DNA from: Heracleum sosnowskyi
Lineage: Eukaryota; Streptophyta; Magnoliopsida; Apiales; Apiaceae
Direction of reading: 5' to 3'
NCBI GenBank assembly: GCA_030848705.1
Contig: CM061240.1
Location: 122,996,998 to 123,060,997, forward strand
Length of the DNA stretch: 64,000 nt
Below, in pieces: positions 11,495 through 22,410 of the stretch. The notes below the pieces were generated by a model that worked only from the letters and a program-made list of their open reading frames with translations, was not told where the DNA came from and searched no databases. Position 1 is the first letter of the stretch; the number at the start of each line of letters is the position of its first letter. Made by a program: the position numbers and the translations under genes.

Positions 11495-12256
11495 TTTTTT
11501 TTGCCAAAAATAGAGCAGATTTCATTAATACTTTGAAAGAGATTCAATCGGGACAAACCCCCAACTGATCATGCAACCAGGTTGAAAAACAAATAAACAA
11601 ACTAAGTAATTAGTTGTTTTGTTTCCGGATTGCTTAACTAATTGAATACAAATATTCTTAAAATTAAAAATGAAGATAACAGTTTCCCGAGCAATCCAGC
11701 TTGCATCTCCCCTGAAAACAGTAGCTTCACAATTGACCTTCACATTAACTTCATGGATAGTGCGATGTTCAGAGGACTCAGTTGCAAAAACTAAGCTTAG
11801 ATACCTCATGTTATGAACAAATATTTTTTGTGAGAGGTGAGCACATGCGATTTTCACCACCGTTCCAAACGCACCCCAGCTATCTACTTGCCGGACACCA
11901 GCTATAGACCTGCCGAAAGTGGTGTTGATGCGAGATATCCAGATCTCCCAATACACCGCAAAATTCATTTTCAACACAACCAACACATCGCACAAAGCGA
12001 GACACATCGCACAAAGCGAGACAATCAAACACACACCTAATAACTCAAACAGAACGAAACGAAAAAACAAGATTTGTGGAACAAATCTCGATTTTATTGA
12101 AAGAAAATTGAAAAAACAGGAGAAGAGGTGTTGTGTGGATAGAGATGGGAAGAAAGGGGATGGGGATGGAGATGGAGATGGGAAGAAAAGGGATGGGGAT
12201 GGGGATGAAGATGTTGGGGTTAGGGTTAGGGGAAGATGGGTCGGCCGACTCTCATT
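11495..12256 (-). mobile_element. LINE-derived chimeric retroposon, copy 1
   Basis: Read on the minus strand this is a retrotransposed unit: a poly(A) tail (T run from 11492) and a 17-bp target duplication AAACTACAACGCACTTT (11478-11494 and 12257-12273). The body carries decayed code of a plant LINE C-terminal RNase H region: a VKVNCEATVF motif (the usual first-strand Asp is Glu), preceded by an FAVYWEIWISR segment like the 'IWxxRN' stretch before LINE RNase H domains. Stops and frameshifts break it. The part at 11493-12071 is nearly identical to 61316-61893. The 5' part (12072-12256) is specific to this copy and is rich in CCATCCC and CCCTAACCC words. Confidence 0.7.
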
Positions 12257-12342
12257 AAACTACAACGCACTTTAGTTTCCTTATGTCTGTGATCTTATTG
12301 TAACTCCTCCAGCATGAGATATCTGATATATGATTTAATATA

Positions 12343-12700
12343 ATAATATAATATATTTTAGTACAACAGTAATGTAATTTTATAACAATATAATATATAT
12401 TCGGACAATAATAATACAATTTATTTTAGATTTAGATTAGATTATTATTATTTTTTAAAACAACATAGAATTTTACGCGAGATAAGAGTTTAGGGAAAAC
12501 AACAATATAATCCATTTAAGATTAGATAACTATATTTTTTTAAAATTTAAAAACAACATAAAATTAGTTTTTTCTTAGAAAAAAACAACATAAAATAGGA
12601 GTTTAGAGTACAATAATAATATAATCTATTTAGATTCGATAATTGTTATCTTTTTAATTTAAAAACAACATAAAATTCTACAATAAATATGAGTTTAGGG

Positions 12701-12746
<46 letters not shown>

Positions 12747-13650
12747 TATGATTTATAAGTCAAAAATTGAAGCGGCAAGTGTGTAGTAAGTTTATTGTTT
12801 TCATAAAAAAAGTTGATACAAATGTTTAAATTTGATGGCTTAAGTGTCCATTGTATGTGCGATCACACAAATAATATTGATTTATGTATATTAGTGTTAT
12901 AATAATGACAAATAAGTGACAAAGAAGAAAAGTAATCTTTTATCATGCAGACGTGAATATTAATGATTTAATTGCTTGTATCTACAAGACGAAAATTCAA
13001 AAAATAATAAAATGATTTGTAAGATGAAAAAGTCAAAAATAAAAATAGAATTGTTAGAAGATCGGTGAAAGTTAAGCATTGAACAAAACAAAATTAATTT
13101 AAAAACAACATAAAATTCTACTATGTGAAATAGAATTTTAGGATATAATAATTCCACTATATGAAATAGGAGTTTAGGGTATAATATAATATATTTGAAA
13201 TTAGATAATTATTTTAAAAAATATATATAAATTAGGGGTGAAACCGAAAAAAAGTCCGAACAAAAAAAAGTGCATAATATTGACATATGTACGTATATCA
13301 GTGTTTTGACAATGACAAAGAAGTGACAAAGAAGAAAAGTAACATTTTATCATGTAGACTTGAATATTAATGATTTAATTGCTTGTATCTGCAAGACGAA
13401 AAGTCCATAAAATAATAAAATTGTTTGTAAGACGAAATAGTCAAAAATAATAATAGAATTGTTAGAAGATCGGTGAAAGTAGAGCATTGAACAAAACAAA
13501 ATTAATTAAAAAATAACATAAAATTCTACTATGTTAAATATGAGTTTAGGATATAATAATTCTACTACATGAAATAGGATTTTAGGTTATAATATAATCG
13601 ATTTTAAATTAGATAATTATATTTATTTTAAAAAAATTAGGGGTGAAACC
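12343..13650. repeat. AT-rich tandem repeats, including two ~385-bp units and an (AAT)n run
   Basis: The phrase aaaacaacataaaattcta followed by gagtttagggtataat recurs at roughly 110-130 bp steps from 12450 to 12720. A larger unit then occurs twice, about 12890-13270 and 13275-13650, sharing long stretches such as gaatattaatgatttaattg and agaattgttagaagatcggt. An AAT microsatellite lies at 12706-12747. The end of the second unit (ggggtgaaaccaaaaaaa, then ccaaattttggtac) occurs inverted near 27665-27720. I treat the block as the 5' part of the Helitron-like element. Confidence 0.65.
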
Positions 13651-13855
13651 AAAAAAAATGTGAACAAAAAAAGTGCGAACCAAATTTTGGTACAATGTTA
13701 AAAAGGGATTTCGCTTATTAATAAAAGTTATAGATTAATTTAAATTAACATACTCTACAAAATTCTATTCAAATTTTATTAGAAGAATTAAAAACAGTTA
13801 TCAGTTCTTCCCAAAAGTATTTGATGCATGCCCAGAAAAATCCATACATAACTTC

Positions 13856-14360
13856 TGTTGTTGGAGGAATTTCGTAACAACACAAATCGGAAGTTGCTGA
13901 AATAACGAATTATGAAAATAGGGGGATTTGGGATTTTTGGATGTTTGGGGGCTGGACTTGTATGATGACTCCTCAGAAATTGAATAGAGAATGGGTTCGT
14001 TCTCTTGCTCTTTGCCGAGTGTCAATTGTGTATCATACAAGGTGCCTACGTACCCCTTTATATAGGGATCAAGCCTCACGTAGTTCTTGGAAAACAAGTC
14101 ATTGGATAAGCCCATTCAGTCCAAGCCCATAAATAGTCCGGTCTTCAGACGTTTTCCTACAATCTCGCGGCATCTCCGCATTTCTTTCCATGATTTGAAG
14201 AATATCGTTTGGAGATATTTTCCGTTATTCGTTGATTGAGATTGATTCTTTCCTCGTTTGAGAGAGAGGATATTACTTAGTGGTTAAGCAATTAATTATT
14301 AATCTGAATTAATAATTATTAAACAGAGAAATTTGGACTATGCTAAAACGTGGCATAACA
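13856..14360 (-). repeat. LTR (downstream copy) of the TRIM/LARD element
   Basis: About 505 bp. On the minus strand it starts TGTTATGCCACG and ends CCTCCAACAACA, with a TATATAAAG-like box near 14058-14070. It matches the partner LTR at 15604 closely, apart from a 37-bp tandem insertion in the partner. Confidence 0.8.
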
Positions 14361-15603
14361 ACAAGCCCCCAGTTCTTCAGTGTAGCTACAGTGGAGAACT
14401 AAAAATCTACGAGGTTACACGTAGGAGAGGATGCGATGACCAAAATAAGATATATATTTTTGCCAAGGTTTCAAAAGTGCGAGTATATAATATCTTTTTG
14501 AAATCCGTTGCGGTCTCATTGTCAAGTTAGGACCTTGGCGTTTTGTATATAGCTCGAATTGGCGTACACGCTTTTCAAAAGTCATTGTCCACATAAGGAT
14601 ATGTATTCGTTCATCCGCGAGCCCCCGAGCCGAGGTTTTAATAAGTTACCCAATTTCAAATGTCAGGCTTTCAGCCCATATCACGTCTGGTCCCACATGT
14701 TTTCCTACAATCTCGCGGCATCTCCGCATTTCTTCCCGTGATTGTAGGAATATCTCGTGCCAACCATATCACGTTCAGTCCTACATGTTTTACTACAATC
14801 TCGCGGCATATCCGCATTTCTTCCCGTGATTGTAGGAATGTCTCGTGCCAACCAAGAAATATCCATCTACCAATGGACCTTTAATAATGTAATTTTATCC
14901 ATGGACTCTCCTCTGAGAGTAGGGTCTTCAATATTAATCCTCCTTGGAAAAGAGAACTTTCGAAAACATTACCCTTCTTAGATAAGGACCTTCCACAGTT
15001 ATTTTTGTTCATGCACAAGCTAGTGAAGTAATCAAATCATGTGCTATGAATATTGGATCACAATTCTTTAACATCTCCATGATTCAGATTCTGCCCAGAT
15101 CTGTTTTTTTTACCTTTTTGGCCCTGTAAACGATATTTTTCTTGAAAAAAACAAAACATGAAAGTTGTAGAAAACGAAAAGATCTTTCCAATGATATATG
15201 ACTCGTCAGAAACGGACTTATAACGAATCGGGAATCAAATAAAACATCTGCAGATTAACTTCTCAACACTGAAAAACGGGATCTGATTATGTTTTGTGAT
15301 TTCGAGAATAGATCGAAACGTAATCTCAGAAAATACCAAGAACGAAAGTTGTAGGAAATCGCAAAAACATCAAAATCTGACATGTATTAAATTTACTACG
15401 AATTTTATAAGATAACTTCTTTGTACGAACAAAATCATAAGAAAACTTATCTTAATTTTGAATAGAACCATGAACCACTGCCTTCATCGTTCTGCTCCTC
15501 CATTAAAGCCACTCCAGATCCGATAAAACCCCCCTTATGCATGATGTAGATGATTTGATTGTCCTCCACAATCAAAAAATAATTCCCTCATTCTAGCGCT
15601 AAT

Positions 15604-16146
15604 TGTTGTTGGAGGAATTTCGTAACAACACAAATCGGAAGTTGCTGAAATAACGAATTATGAAAATAGGGGGATTTGGAATTTCTGGATGTTTGGGGGC
15701 TGGACTTGTATGATGACTCCTCAGAAATTGAATAGAGAATGGGTTCTTTCTCTTGCTATTTGACGAGTGTCAATTGTGTATCAAACAAGGTGCCTACGTT
15801 CCCTTTTATATAGGGATCAAGCCTCACGTAGTTCTTGGAAAACAAGTCATTGGATAAGCTCATTCAGTCCAAACCCATAAATAGTCAGGATTTATCCATC
15901 CACATCACGTTCTCATAAATAGTCCGGTCTTCACATATTTTCCTACAATCTCGCGACATCTCCGTATTTCTTTCCATGATTTGAAGAATATCGTTTAGAG
16001 ATATTTTCCGTTATTCGTTGATTGAGATTGATTCTTTCATCGTTTCAGAGAAAAGATATTACTTAATGGTTAAACAATTAATTATTAATTTAAATTAATA
16101 ATTATTAAACGGAGAAATTTGAACTATGCCAAAACGTGGCCTAACA
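15604..16146 (-). repeat. LTR (upstream copy) of the TRIM/LARD element
   Basis: About 543 bp. It differs from the partner by scattered substitutions and by an extra segment near 15885-15925, where a second 'ataaatagtc' copy occurs, which looks like a small tandem duplication. The divergence between the LTRs shows that the insertion is not recent. Confidence 0.8.
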
Positions 16147-16151
16147 ACTTC

Positions 16152-16502
16152 ATTCAAATGTAAGTGACACTAATGTACCGGAAATGCAAAGTGTAAAATT
16201 CCAGCTTTGTTGTTGTTTCCCTGGCCTTACAATTTTCAAATAATTGCTTTTCCGGCCTTCCACTTGTAGAGCACTCTGTCCGCCAAATTTGTTGTCACTT
16301 CCACATTCGGGAATATTAATTTCTGGCCAATTTCGGATTCAAAGCGCGGTGGAGGAAGGGCCGGTGATCAGAACAGAATGATATAACTGTTCATGCTTCT
16401 TTGTATTACGGAGACGACCATGTAGAAAAATTGAGGTACTATTTATATGTTGTAAAAATAGGGAGGCCATCAGTTAATTTTTGCAAATTGGCTACGCGTA
16501 AC
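16152..16502. other. Interval without recognised feature
   Basis: About 350 bp of moderate GC with no ORF, no repeat ends and no RNA-gene boxes that I could see. Confidence 0.5.
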
Positions 16503-17075
16503 CGGTGTTCTAAAAATCGGTGATTAATCAGGATTAATCGCCGATTAATCGCTAGACGGTGGGCCACCGAACTGATTAAGCAAAAATCGGTCAACAATTA
16601 ATCGTTTTTTCATAAAAACGGTCAAAAATCGGCTGAATCGGTCAAAAATCGGGCTAATTATTAAAAATTAATAAAAAGTAGTTAAAATTAAAAAATAAAT
16701 AAATTTAAAAGGTAGAAACTTGATTAAACAATAGGAAAAAACATTATTTTTTACATATAATTATAATTTTAGATGCCTAAATCGTAAATTCTCTTAAGTT
16801 TTTCTCTTAAATTTATCTCTAATTGAAAAATTAAACATTCAAAATTTTATTTATTACAATTATATAACATTTTTAACATATTTGTATAAATATATGATAA
16901 TAACATATGTTTAGTTGAAATAATGAAACAATTTTATAATTGTATATAAAAAATATTATTAAATTTATTCCGATTAATGATCCGATTAATCATTCCGATT
17001 AATCCTCGATTACCTGATTAATCCCTGGACGGTACCTTCATCGATTAACTCTGATTCCCGTTTTTTACAACGTTG
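16503..17075. mobile_element. hAT-type MITE with 8-bp target duplication
   Basis: The left end CGGTGTTCTAAAAATCGG and the inverted right end CAACGTTGTAAAAAACGG form terminal repeats. The 8-bp flanks CGCGTAAC (16495-16502) and CTCGTAAC (17076-17083) differ at one base. The ends are rich in GATTAATC words on both arms, and the middle is AT-rich without code. An 8-bp duplication fits the hAT superfamily. Confidence 0.75.
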
Positions 17076-17316
17076 CTCGTAACAGATATGTTGTACTACA
17101 TTTACATAGATTAATAACATCAAGTTGGAAGTATGGAATATTTTACAATATTTTTATTTTCTTGATTTTCTGGAAATTAATAGAATTGTGTTAGGTAATT
17201 ACAAATGTCGGGAACGTAAACAAATTTTTTGAGACAAATAAAACGAAAATGTGTTAATGGACCAGATTCCAGAGGCAATTAGGCATGATGCATTACTGTT
17301 TTGCCTTTATTTTCTT

Positions 17317-17621
17317 GAGTAAATTATAGAATAATGACTATATTTTACACTAATTTTTAAAAAAATGACATAATTTTTGAATTTTCAAATTAATGATCAA
17401 ATTTTAGTTTTATCTTTTAAAAGAATGGCTATGAACGTGAAAATGTGCCATTATTTTAAAATTTTGAAATAAAATTTGGTCATTATTTTAAAAAAAATGT
17501 TACTAAGAACCACTTTTTTAAAACATAGAAACTAAAATTAGCCATTAATTTGTGATCTTGAAAGTTATGCCATATTTATAAAATTTGATATAAAATATAG
17601 CCAATATTCTATATTTTACTC
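17317..17621. mobile_element. MULE-like MITE, family 'GAGTAAA', copy 1
   Basis: The 305-bp unit has inverted ends GAGTAAATTATAGAATA / TATTCTATATTTTACTC and then TATATTTTA on both arms. Flanks TTATTTTCTT and TTATTTTTTT match at nine of ten bases, consistent with a 9-10-bp duplication. A second family member lies in intron 1 of the NAD+ transporter gene at 26605-26921. Confidence 0.65.
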
Positions 17622-17885
17622 TTATTTTTTTATATCTTGTGTTTGCCTGTAGAATAAGAAAAAAATCTTGCAGGCTAATAGTCCAGAAAATATATCTGAA
17701 TCAAGTGTCCAATGGACACGCCAGAAGATTTGAATTTTGCAAAGGACGAGTATATACACACATTCACAAAACTTTCAACAAAAATAGCACATAAACAGAC
17801 TTTGGAATGAGAAAATTTGCGAACGTTTCATAAGTAGACTTATAATATGGTTTGAATAAATTCGATTAATTGTATAGGTTTATAT

Positions 17886-18407
17886 TAGATCTGACAATGT
17901 GGTGGGTACTTTCGTGTTTCGTGTATAAAAATGCTAAATTCAAAATCACTTGTTTAGGGTTCGTGTGATTTCATGTTCGTGTATCTTCGTGTCATATACT
18001 TTTCGTGTCGTATTTTCGTGTAATTTTAATTAATAATAAGTATAAAAATAAATAAATAAATGTATTGAAATATTAAAATTTTCGATAATATTTTTACATA
18101 TATGTATTTAAAATATATATTTATATAGTATTTACCAATAATATTATAAATTTATGCATAATCACATAAATAAATGTTAAATATCTAAAAAAAATATTAA
18201 AATATCTAATATTAATATTAATTTATAAATATTAATTTATTTATTTCGTGTATTTCGTGTCGTGTACTTGAAGGGTAAACTCAAACCCGACACTAAATCT
18301 CGATCGTGTACTTACGTGTTCGTGTACTAAAAATACAAACTCAAACACTAAATTTTCGTGTCATTTTGTGTCATATTTTCGTGTCGTGTCGAAAATTGTC
18401 GAGTCTA
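17886..18407. mobile_element. hAT-type MITE with perfect 8-bp target duplication
   Basis: The 522-bp unit starts TAGATCTGACAAT and ends with the inverse ATTGTCGAGTCTA (10 of 13 terminal bases pair). It is flanked by the identical 8-mer GTTTATAT (17878-17885 and 18408-18415). Both arms are built from TTCGTGT / GTGTCGTGT words. No ORF. Confidence 0.8.
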
Positions 18408-18872
18408 GTTTATATACCTGTATATTTTAACTATGAATCTTATAAAATCTTGATTCTTTTGCTTCGACTCAGATGACAATTGCCTGTGCTACGGGACAAG
18501 AAACCTTGTCAACTAAGACAACTTAAACTTGTTATGACAGGAGTGGGGTCAATAAAAGATAAAATAAGATGTTATTAAATTTGGTTCAACAGGGAATAAA
18601 CTATTTAAGTCAATGTCTTTTCTTAAAATACAGTGGAAACATAGAATCAATAATAAAATTTCTTGGTTTCATACGGTGATATTACATAAGATAATTGGCA
18701 TTTTAATCATTTTGGTCACCGTCAAAGTTCCTGCAAACCCTGAAACCCAAGTGATTGGTCAACACGTATTTCCTGTGAGATCTTCGCGTTCAAGCCATCG
18801 ACTTGTTAACATGTGATGCTTGCTTACAAATGCACATTTGTTGAGTCTCTGGTTTCTGTTGATTTCTTCATC

Positions 18873-21800
18873 ATGAATATCATGTTTGTGCAGTGTTGTA
18901 TTTTTATCAGCATTTGTCTCCTCTGTGAACCACACGGATCATTTTGCGAGGAACGACAATCTGAAGCCTGCGAGAAGGCCAGTAATTGTGGAAAGCATAT
19001 CGTGAGATTTCCGTTTTACATTCAAGAAGAATCGTATTGCAGATACCCTTGTTTCAATCAGCTCACTTGTTTGAAGAATGAAAGATTAGTACTCGAGGTA
19101 GCTGAAGGCAAGTACGAAGTTAAGGAAATATTCTACAGTAACAATTCTCTTCGCGTGTCTAATTTTTTGAGTTCAGAGGGTGATTCATGCAGCCTTTCTA
19201 AGATTAGAAACTTACGATTGCCAAGTGATGGTCGTTTTCAGCTACACAGCACATTAAATTTGATTTTGTCATCGAACTGTACTTCCGAGTTTGCTGAGAA
19301 ATTTTCCAACTATAAAGTTGGATGTGATCTGAAGAAAAATGAAACAGATTGGGTTCTGGTAATGAGAACAAGTGATCCAAACTTAGCTTACGCATATAAT
19401 GCGTGTAAAACTATGAAGGTGGCACCTGTAGATGATCACAGAGGACATCATGATGATTATTTGAAGTCGTTGAGATATGGATTTGTTTTGAAGTGGAATG
19501 CTACCAATTGCAGCGACTGCGAACAAGGTGATGAGCATTGTGGAGACCATGGCGAGCCTATCAATGCTTCTAGGAGCTGCAAGCCCCGTAAGCAACCTCC
19601 ATTTTATTTTTCATATATGTTTTTTCCCATCAGCTTGTTAATTACTACTGTTTTTTCTTGTTGAATTTGTTCACGATGTTCAAATATTACGTTTACGTCT
19701 AGATCTAATTTCATTAGTTCGTAATAATAATGGCACATACCAGAAGTTACCAACGCCATTGTTGTAGTACACTATTATAGATTTATAGAAGCAAGTGGCT
19801 TGTGCATTGGCTGACTGGAGTTTACAAACAGATGGTATTACAAAACTCACAGCATATAAGGTCTCTGTGCCTTTCATAGCACAGTTACGAACAACATAAG
19901 AACTCGTCAAAATATTGACCTTATGTCATTAGAAATTTAGAATAGTGCAATCAACTTACTCATCTGGGTTGTTATATAGGTTTTCAACTGTATTCACTGG
20001 TCCATGCCTGTTTGTCCAAACTTTTTCGGCTACCAGATTGTGTTTCATTTTGGGTACGAGGGATATCCGCTGGTCTAGGCCTTGCAGATCAGTTGCCAAA
20101 TATTGGCAACATCACTTTTGCTTTCTAGTATTTTCCACGGATCAACAATGTGAACTGTGCAATTAAAATTGCAATGAACCAGTTCCAAGTCTCTAGCTAG
20201 AAAAAGAGGGTCAATTACATAATACTTTAGGATCAATTCCGTCTTCACAAGAGATCTGCAAAAGCGCAAGGATTACAATTTGTGCTATTGATATCCAGTT
20301 CATCCTCATACCCCAATTCTAGACGAGCCTTCGACGTTTAGAGTATCACAGTAGAGGTTGTCATTGTGTAACCTACAATAAGTTAATAACTACGTATATT
20401 GCATAAACATCAAAGGTATGTCGTATCTTTATCATGACATTGCTCTCTGTGACTCAAAAGAATGTTTAATACTGTCTACTTAATTCAAGTTAATAGGCTC
20501 TTCTTTGGAATGTTTGTGATATTATCAATTTTGCCACATGGCAATACATTTTTTGCAGAATAAAACTAGTGATTTTATCATATTACTCGCACTGGAGCTG
20601 ACATGTGTTTTTCCGTGTGTTACTGAATTGCAGATAAAGAGACTAGGTTGGCAGTTTTACTTGGAACAGGTATCAATGAGTTACTCCTAAGTTGGATATA
20701 TGTCATGAAATCTATACTCTTTAAGTCTTTATTAATAAGGAAAACAGTGTTTAAATGACGCGCCATTCGGGTTTGATTCCTCGCAACTACGTAATTATAC
20801 AAAATTTATTTATTTTAAATTCTTTAGCTTCATCCAGGTTCTTTGCAACTACGTCGGGGTTATTAGCTAGAAACAAATAATTTTAAAACTACATTCTTCT
20901 TTCTGCTAGTTGTACCTGGAGCCTGCATTATACCATTGTTGAGCGTCTTATTTATCTTGTGGAGGCGCAAGAAATCGAACCACCGTTCCCTTGAAAAGAA
21001 CCCTTCCTCAGATATTGAGTATGGTAATTATTTTGGGATCCATGTTTTCTCCTACAAAGAGCTTCAAGAGGCAACACAAAATTTTGATCCTTTCAAACAA
21101 CTTGGAGAAGGAGGTTTTGGAACTGTTTACTATGGTAAGAAGGTTACACTCCTCACAATTCAGGACAACTGATACAGAAAAGAGGCCATCTTCATAAGCA
21201 TTCCACTTCTGTTTCAAAGCTTTTTTACTTACCAGGCTTTAATCTTATGTCTCTCATCTAGGAAAACTACGAGATGGCAGAGATGTTGCAGTGAAGCGAT
21301 GCTATGAGAAAAATTACAGGCGTGTGGAGCAATTCATGAATGAAATCCAGATCCTTACCCTCCTACGCCACCGCAATCTTGTTTTACTATATGGAAGCAC
21401 TTCTCAGCAAAGTGGTGATCTCTTACTTGTTTATGAATACATTTCCAATGGCACGCTTGCTGATCATATTCACGGAGATAAATCAAAGTCTGAGCCACTA
21501 ATATGGGCAGTCCGAATGAACATAGCAATAGAAACTGCAAGAGCATTGTCTTACCTCCATAAATGCGATATTATACACCGTGACGTGAAGACAAACAACA
21601 TACTTTTAGACAAGAATTTTTGTGTCAAAGTTGCCGATTTTGGACTCTCAAGGCTGTTCCCTACTGATGTTACTCATGTCTCAACTGCTCCACAGGGTAC
21701 ACCAGGTTATGTCGATCCAGAGTATCATCAGTGTTACCAACTAACTGATAAAAGTGATGTTTATAGTTTCGGAGTTGTTCTTGTTGAGCTCATATCATCG

Positions 21801-22184
21801 CTGCCTGCAGTCGACATAAATAGGCAAAGAAGTAGCATTAACTTGGCTAATTTAGCAATAGACAAGATTCAGAGATGTGCACACCATGAGTTAATTGATC
21901 CGAATCTTGGGCAGGAAACTAGCACTGTAAGGATGACTACTTCAGTAGCAGCATTAGCATTCAGGTGCTTGCAACTTTACAAGGATTTGAGGCCTACAAT
22001 GGATGAGGTCTTAGAATGTTTGGAGCAGATTCAAAGTATCGATCTGCCAAAAAACGCAGCTCCACCTTTGCATGAAGGCGAAGCTGATGTGTTGTTGAAG
22101 GAAAATAATAAGCTAATGAATTCACCGGTGGCTGTTACCGACAAATGGATTAGTACATCTACCACACTTAGTACCAGTGAGTGA
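18873..22184 (+). CDS. LRK10L/WAK-like receptor-like protein kinase
   Basis: A cell-surface receptor kinase of the LEAF RUST 10 LOCUS receptor-like (LRK10L) group. Exons by GT-AG sites: 18873-19587, 20634-20669, 20910-21134 and 21262-22184, giving 632 aa in frame. Order: signal peptide (about 1-25), cysteine-rich extracellular part with the GUB_WAK signature (NCGKHIVRFPFYIQ...CRYPCF), a WAK-associated C-terminal cysteine block, a transmembrane helix at the start of exon 3 (PGACIIPLLSVLFILW), then a Ser/Thr kinase. Catalytic elements are intact: GEGGFGTVY, VAVKR, HRDVKTNN, DFGLSR, GTPGYVDPEY. I took ATG 18873 rather than in-frame ATG 18813 because it puts the hydrophobic signal at the N terminus. 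Exon 2 has only 36 nt. The ligand is unknown; pectin binding is a family inference. Confidence 0.88.
20711..20748 (+). repeat. Helitron 5'-end-like relic in intron 2 of the receptor kinase gene
   Basis: The words TCTATACTCTTTAAG and TTTATTAATAAGGAAAAC match the 5' ends at 42403 (TCTATACTCTTTATTAATAA) and, on the minus strand, 13734. A B-box-like GGGTTTGATTCC follows at about 20768. No 3' hairpin with CTAG is seen in the 240-bp intron, so this is only a fragment. Confidence 0.4.
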
Positions 22185-22410
22185 GATATGCTTTTTTCTT
22201 TTCATTTGTTTGTTATGGCTCGAATATGTAAGGAGATCATCTTTTGCACAACAAGGTTGTTGAAAAGTTAAAAGAGGAATCAAAGACAAGGAGAAATATG
22301 AAAAAATTGTAAAATTGTACCTACTTCCATTATAGTCATATCTAAATGAGTTTCACATTATTACAATTGTCAGAGAGAATGAGGTAAATTTGTCAATTAA
22401 CATGCAGCTG

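Larger units (their letters stand above)
3868..13734 (-). mobile_element. Helitron-like element (minus strand) enlarged by nested insertions
   Basis: On the minus strand the 3' end shows the Helitron signature: hairpin CGTGCTTCGCACG (plus-strand 3881-3893), ten bases, then CTAG at 3868-3871 next to a host T. A matching 5' end, TCTATAACTTTTATTAATAA read on the minus strand, sits at 13734; related TCTATAC starts occur at 42403 and 20711. Between them lie tandem units of one family, seen at 4200-4530, 5660-5968, 7089-7310, 9705-9832 and 10886-11120, and AT-rich repeats at 12343-13650. The rest is later insertions, listed separately. That both ends belong to one insertion is inference; there could be two truncated elements. 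Confidence 0.4.
13856..16146 (-). mobile_element. Complete small non-autonomous LTR retrotransposon (TRIM/LARD type)
   Basis: Two direct repeats (13856-14360 and 15604-16146) bound a 1243-bp internal region without gag or pol code. The whole is flanked by the 5-bp duplication ACTTC (13851-13855 and 16147-16151). Each LTR begins TGTTGTTGGAGG and ends in TAACA on the plus strand. I place the element on the minus strand because AACTGGGGGC lies next to the left LTR in that orientation (a polypurine tract) and a TATATAAAG box lies in each LTR. The internal part has tandem copies of a hairpin motif (14700-14850). It needs an autonomous partner, not seen here. Confidence 0.8.

Noticed and set aside
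12215..12235. Telomere-type repeat (ggttagggttagggg)
   Set aside because: Only about two units, inside the 5' part of a retroposon; not a telomeric array.
18613..18816. Upstream ORF before the receptor kinase gene
   Set aside because: No recognisable domain; overlaps the region upstream of the chosen start codon.
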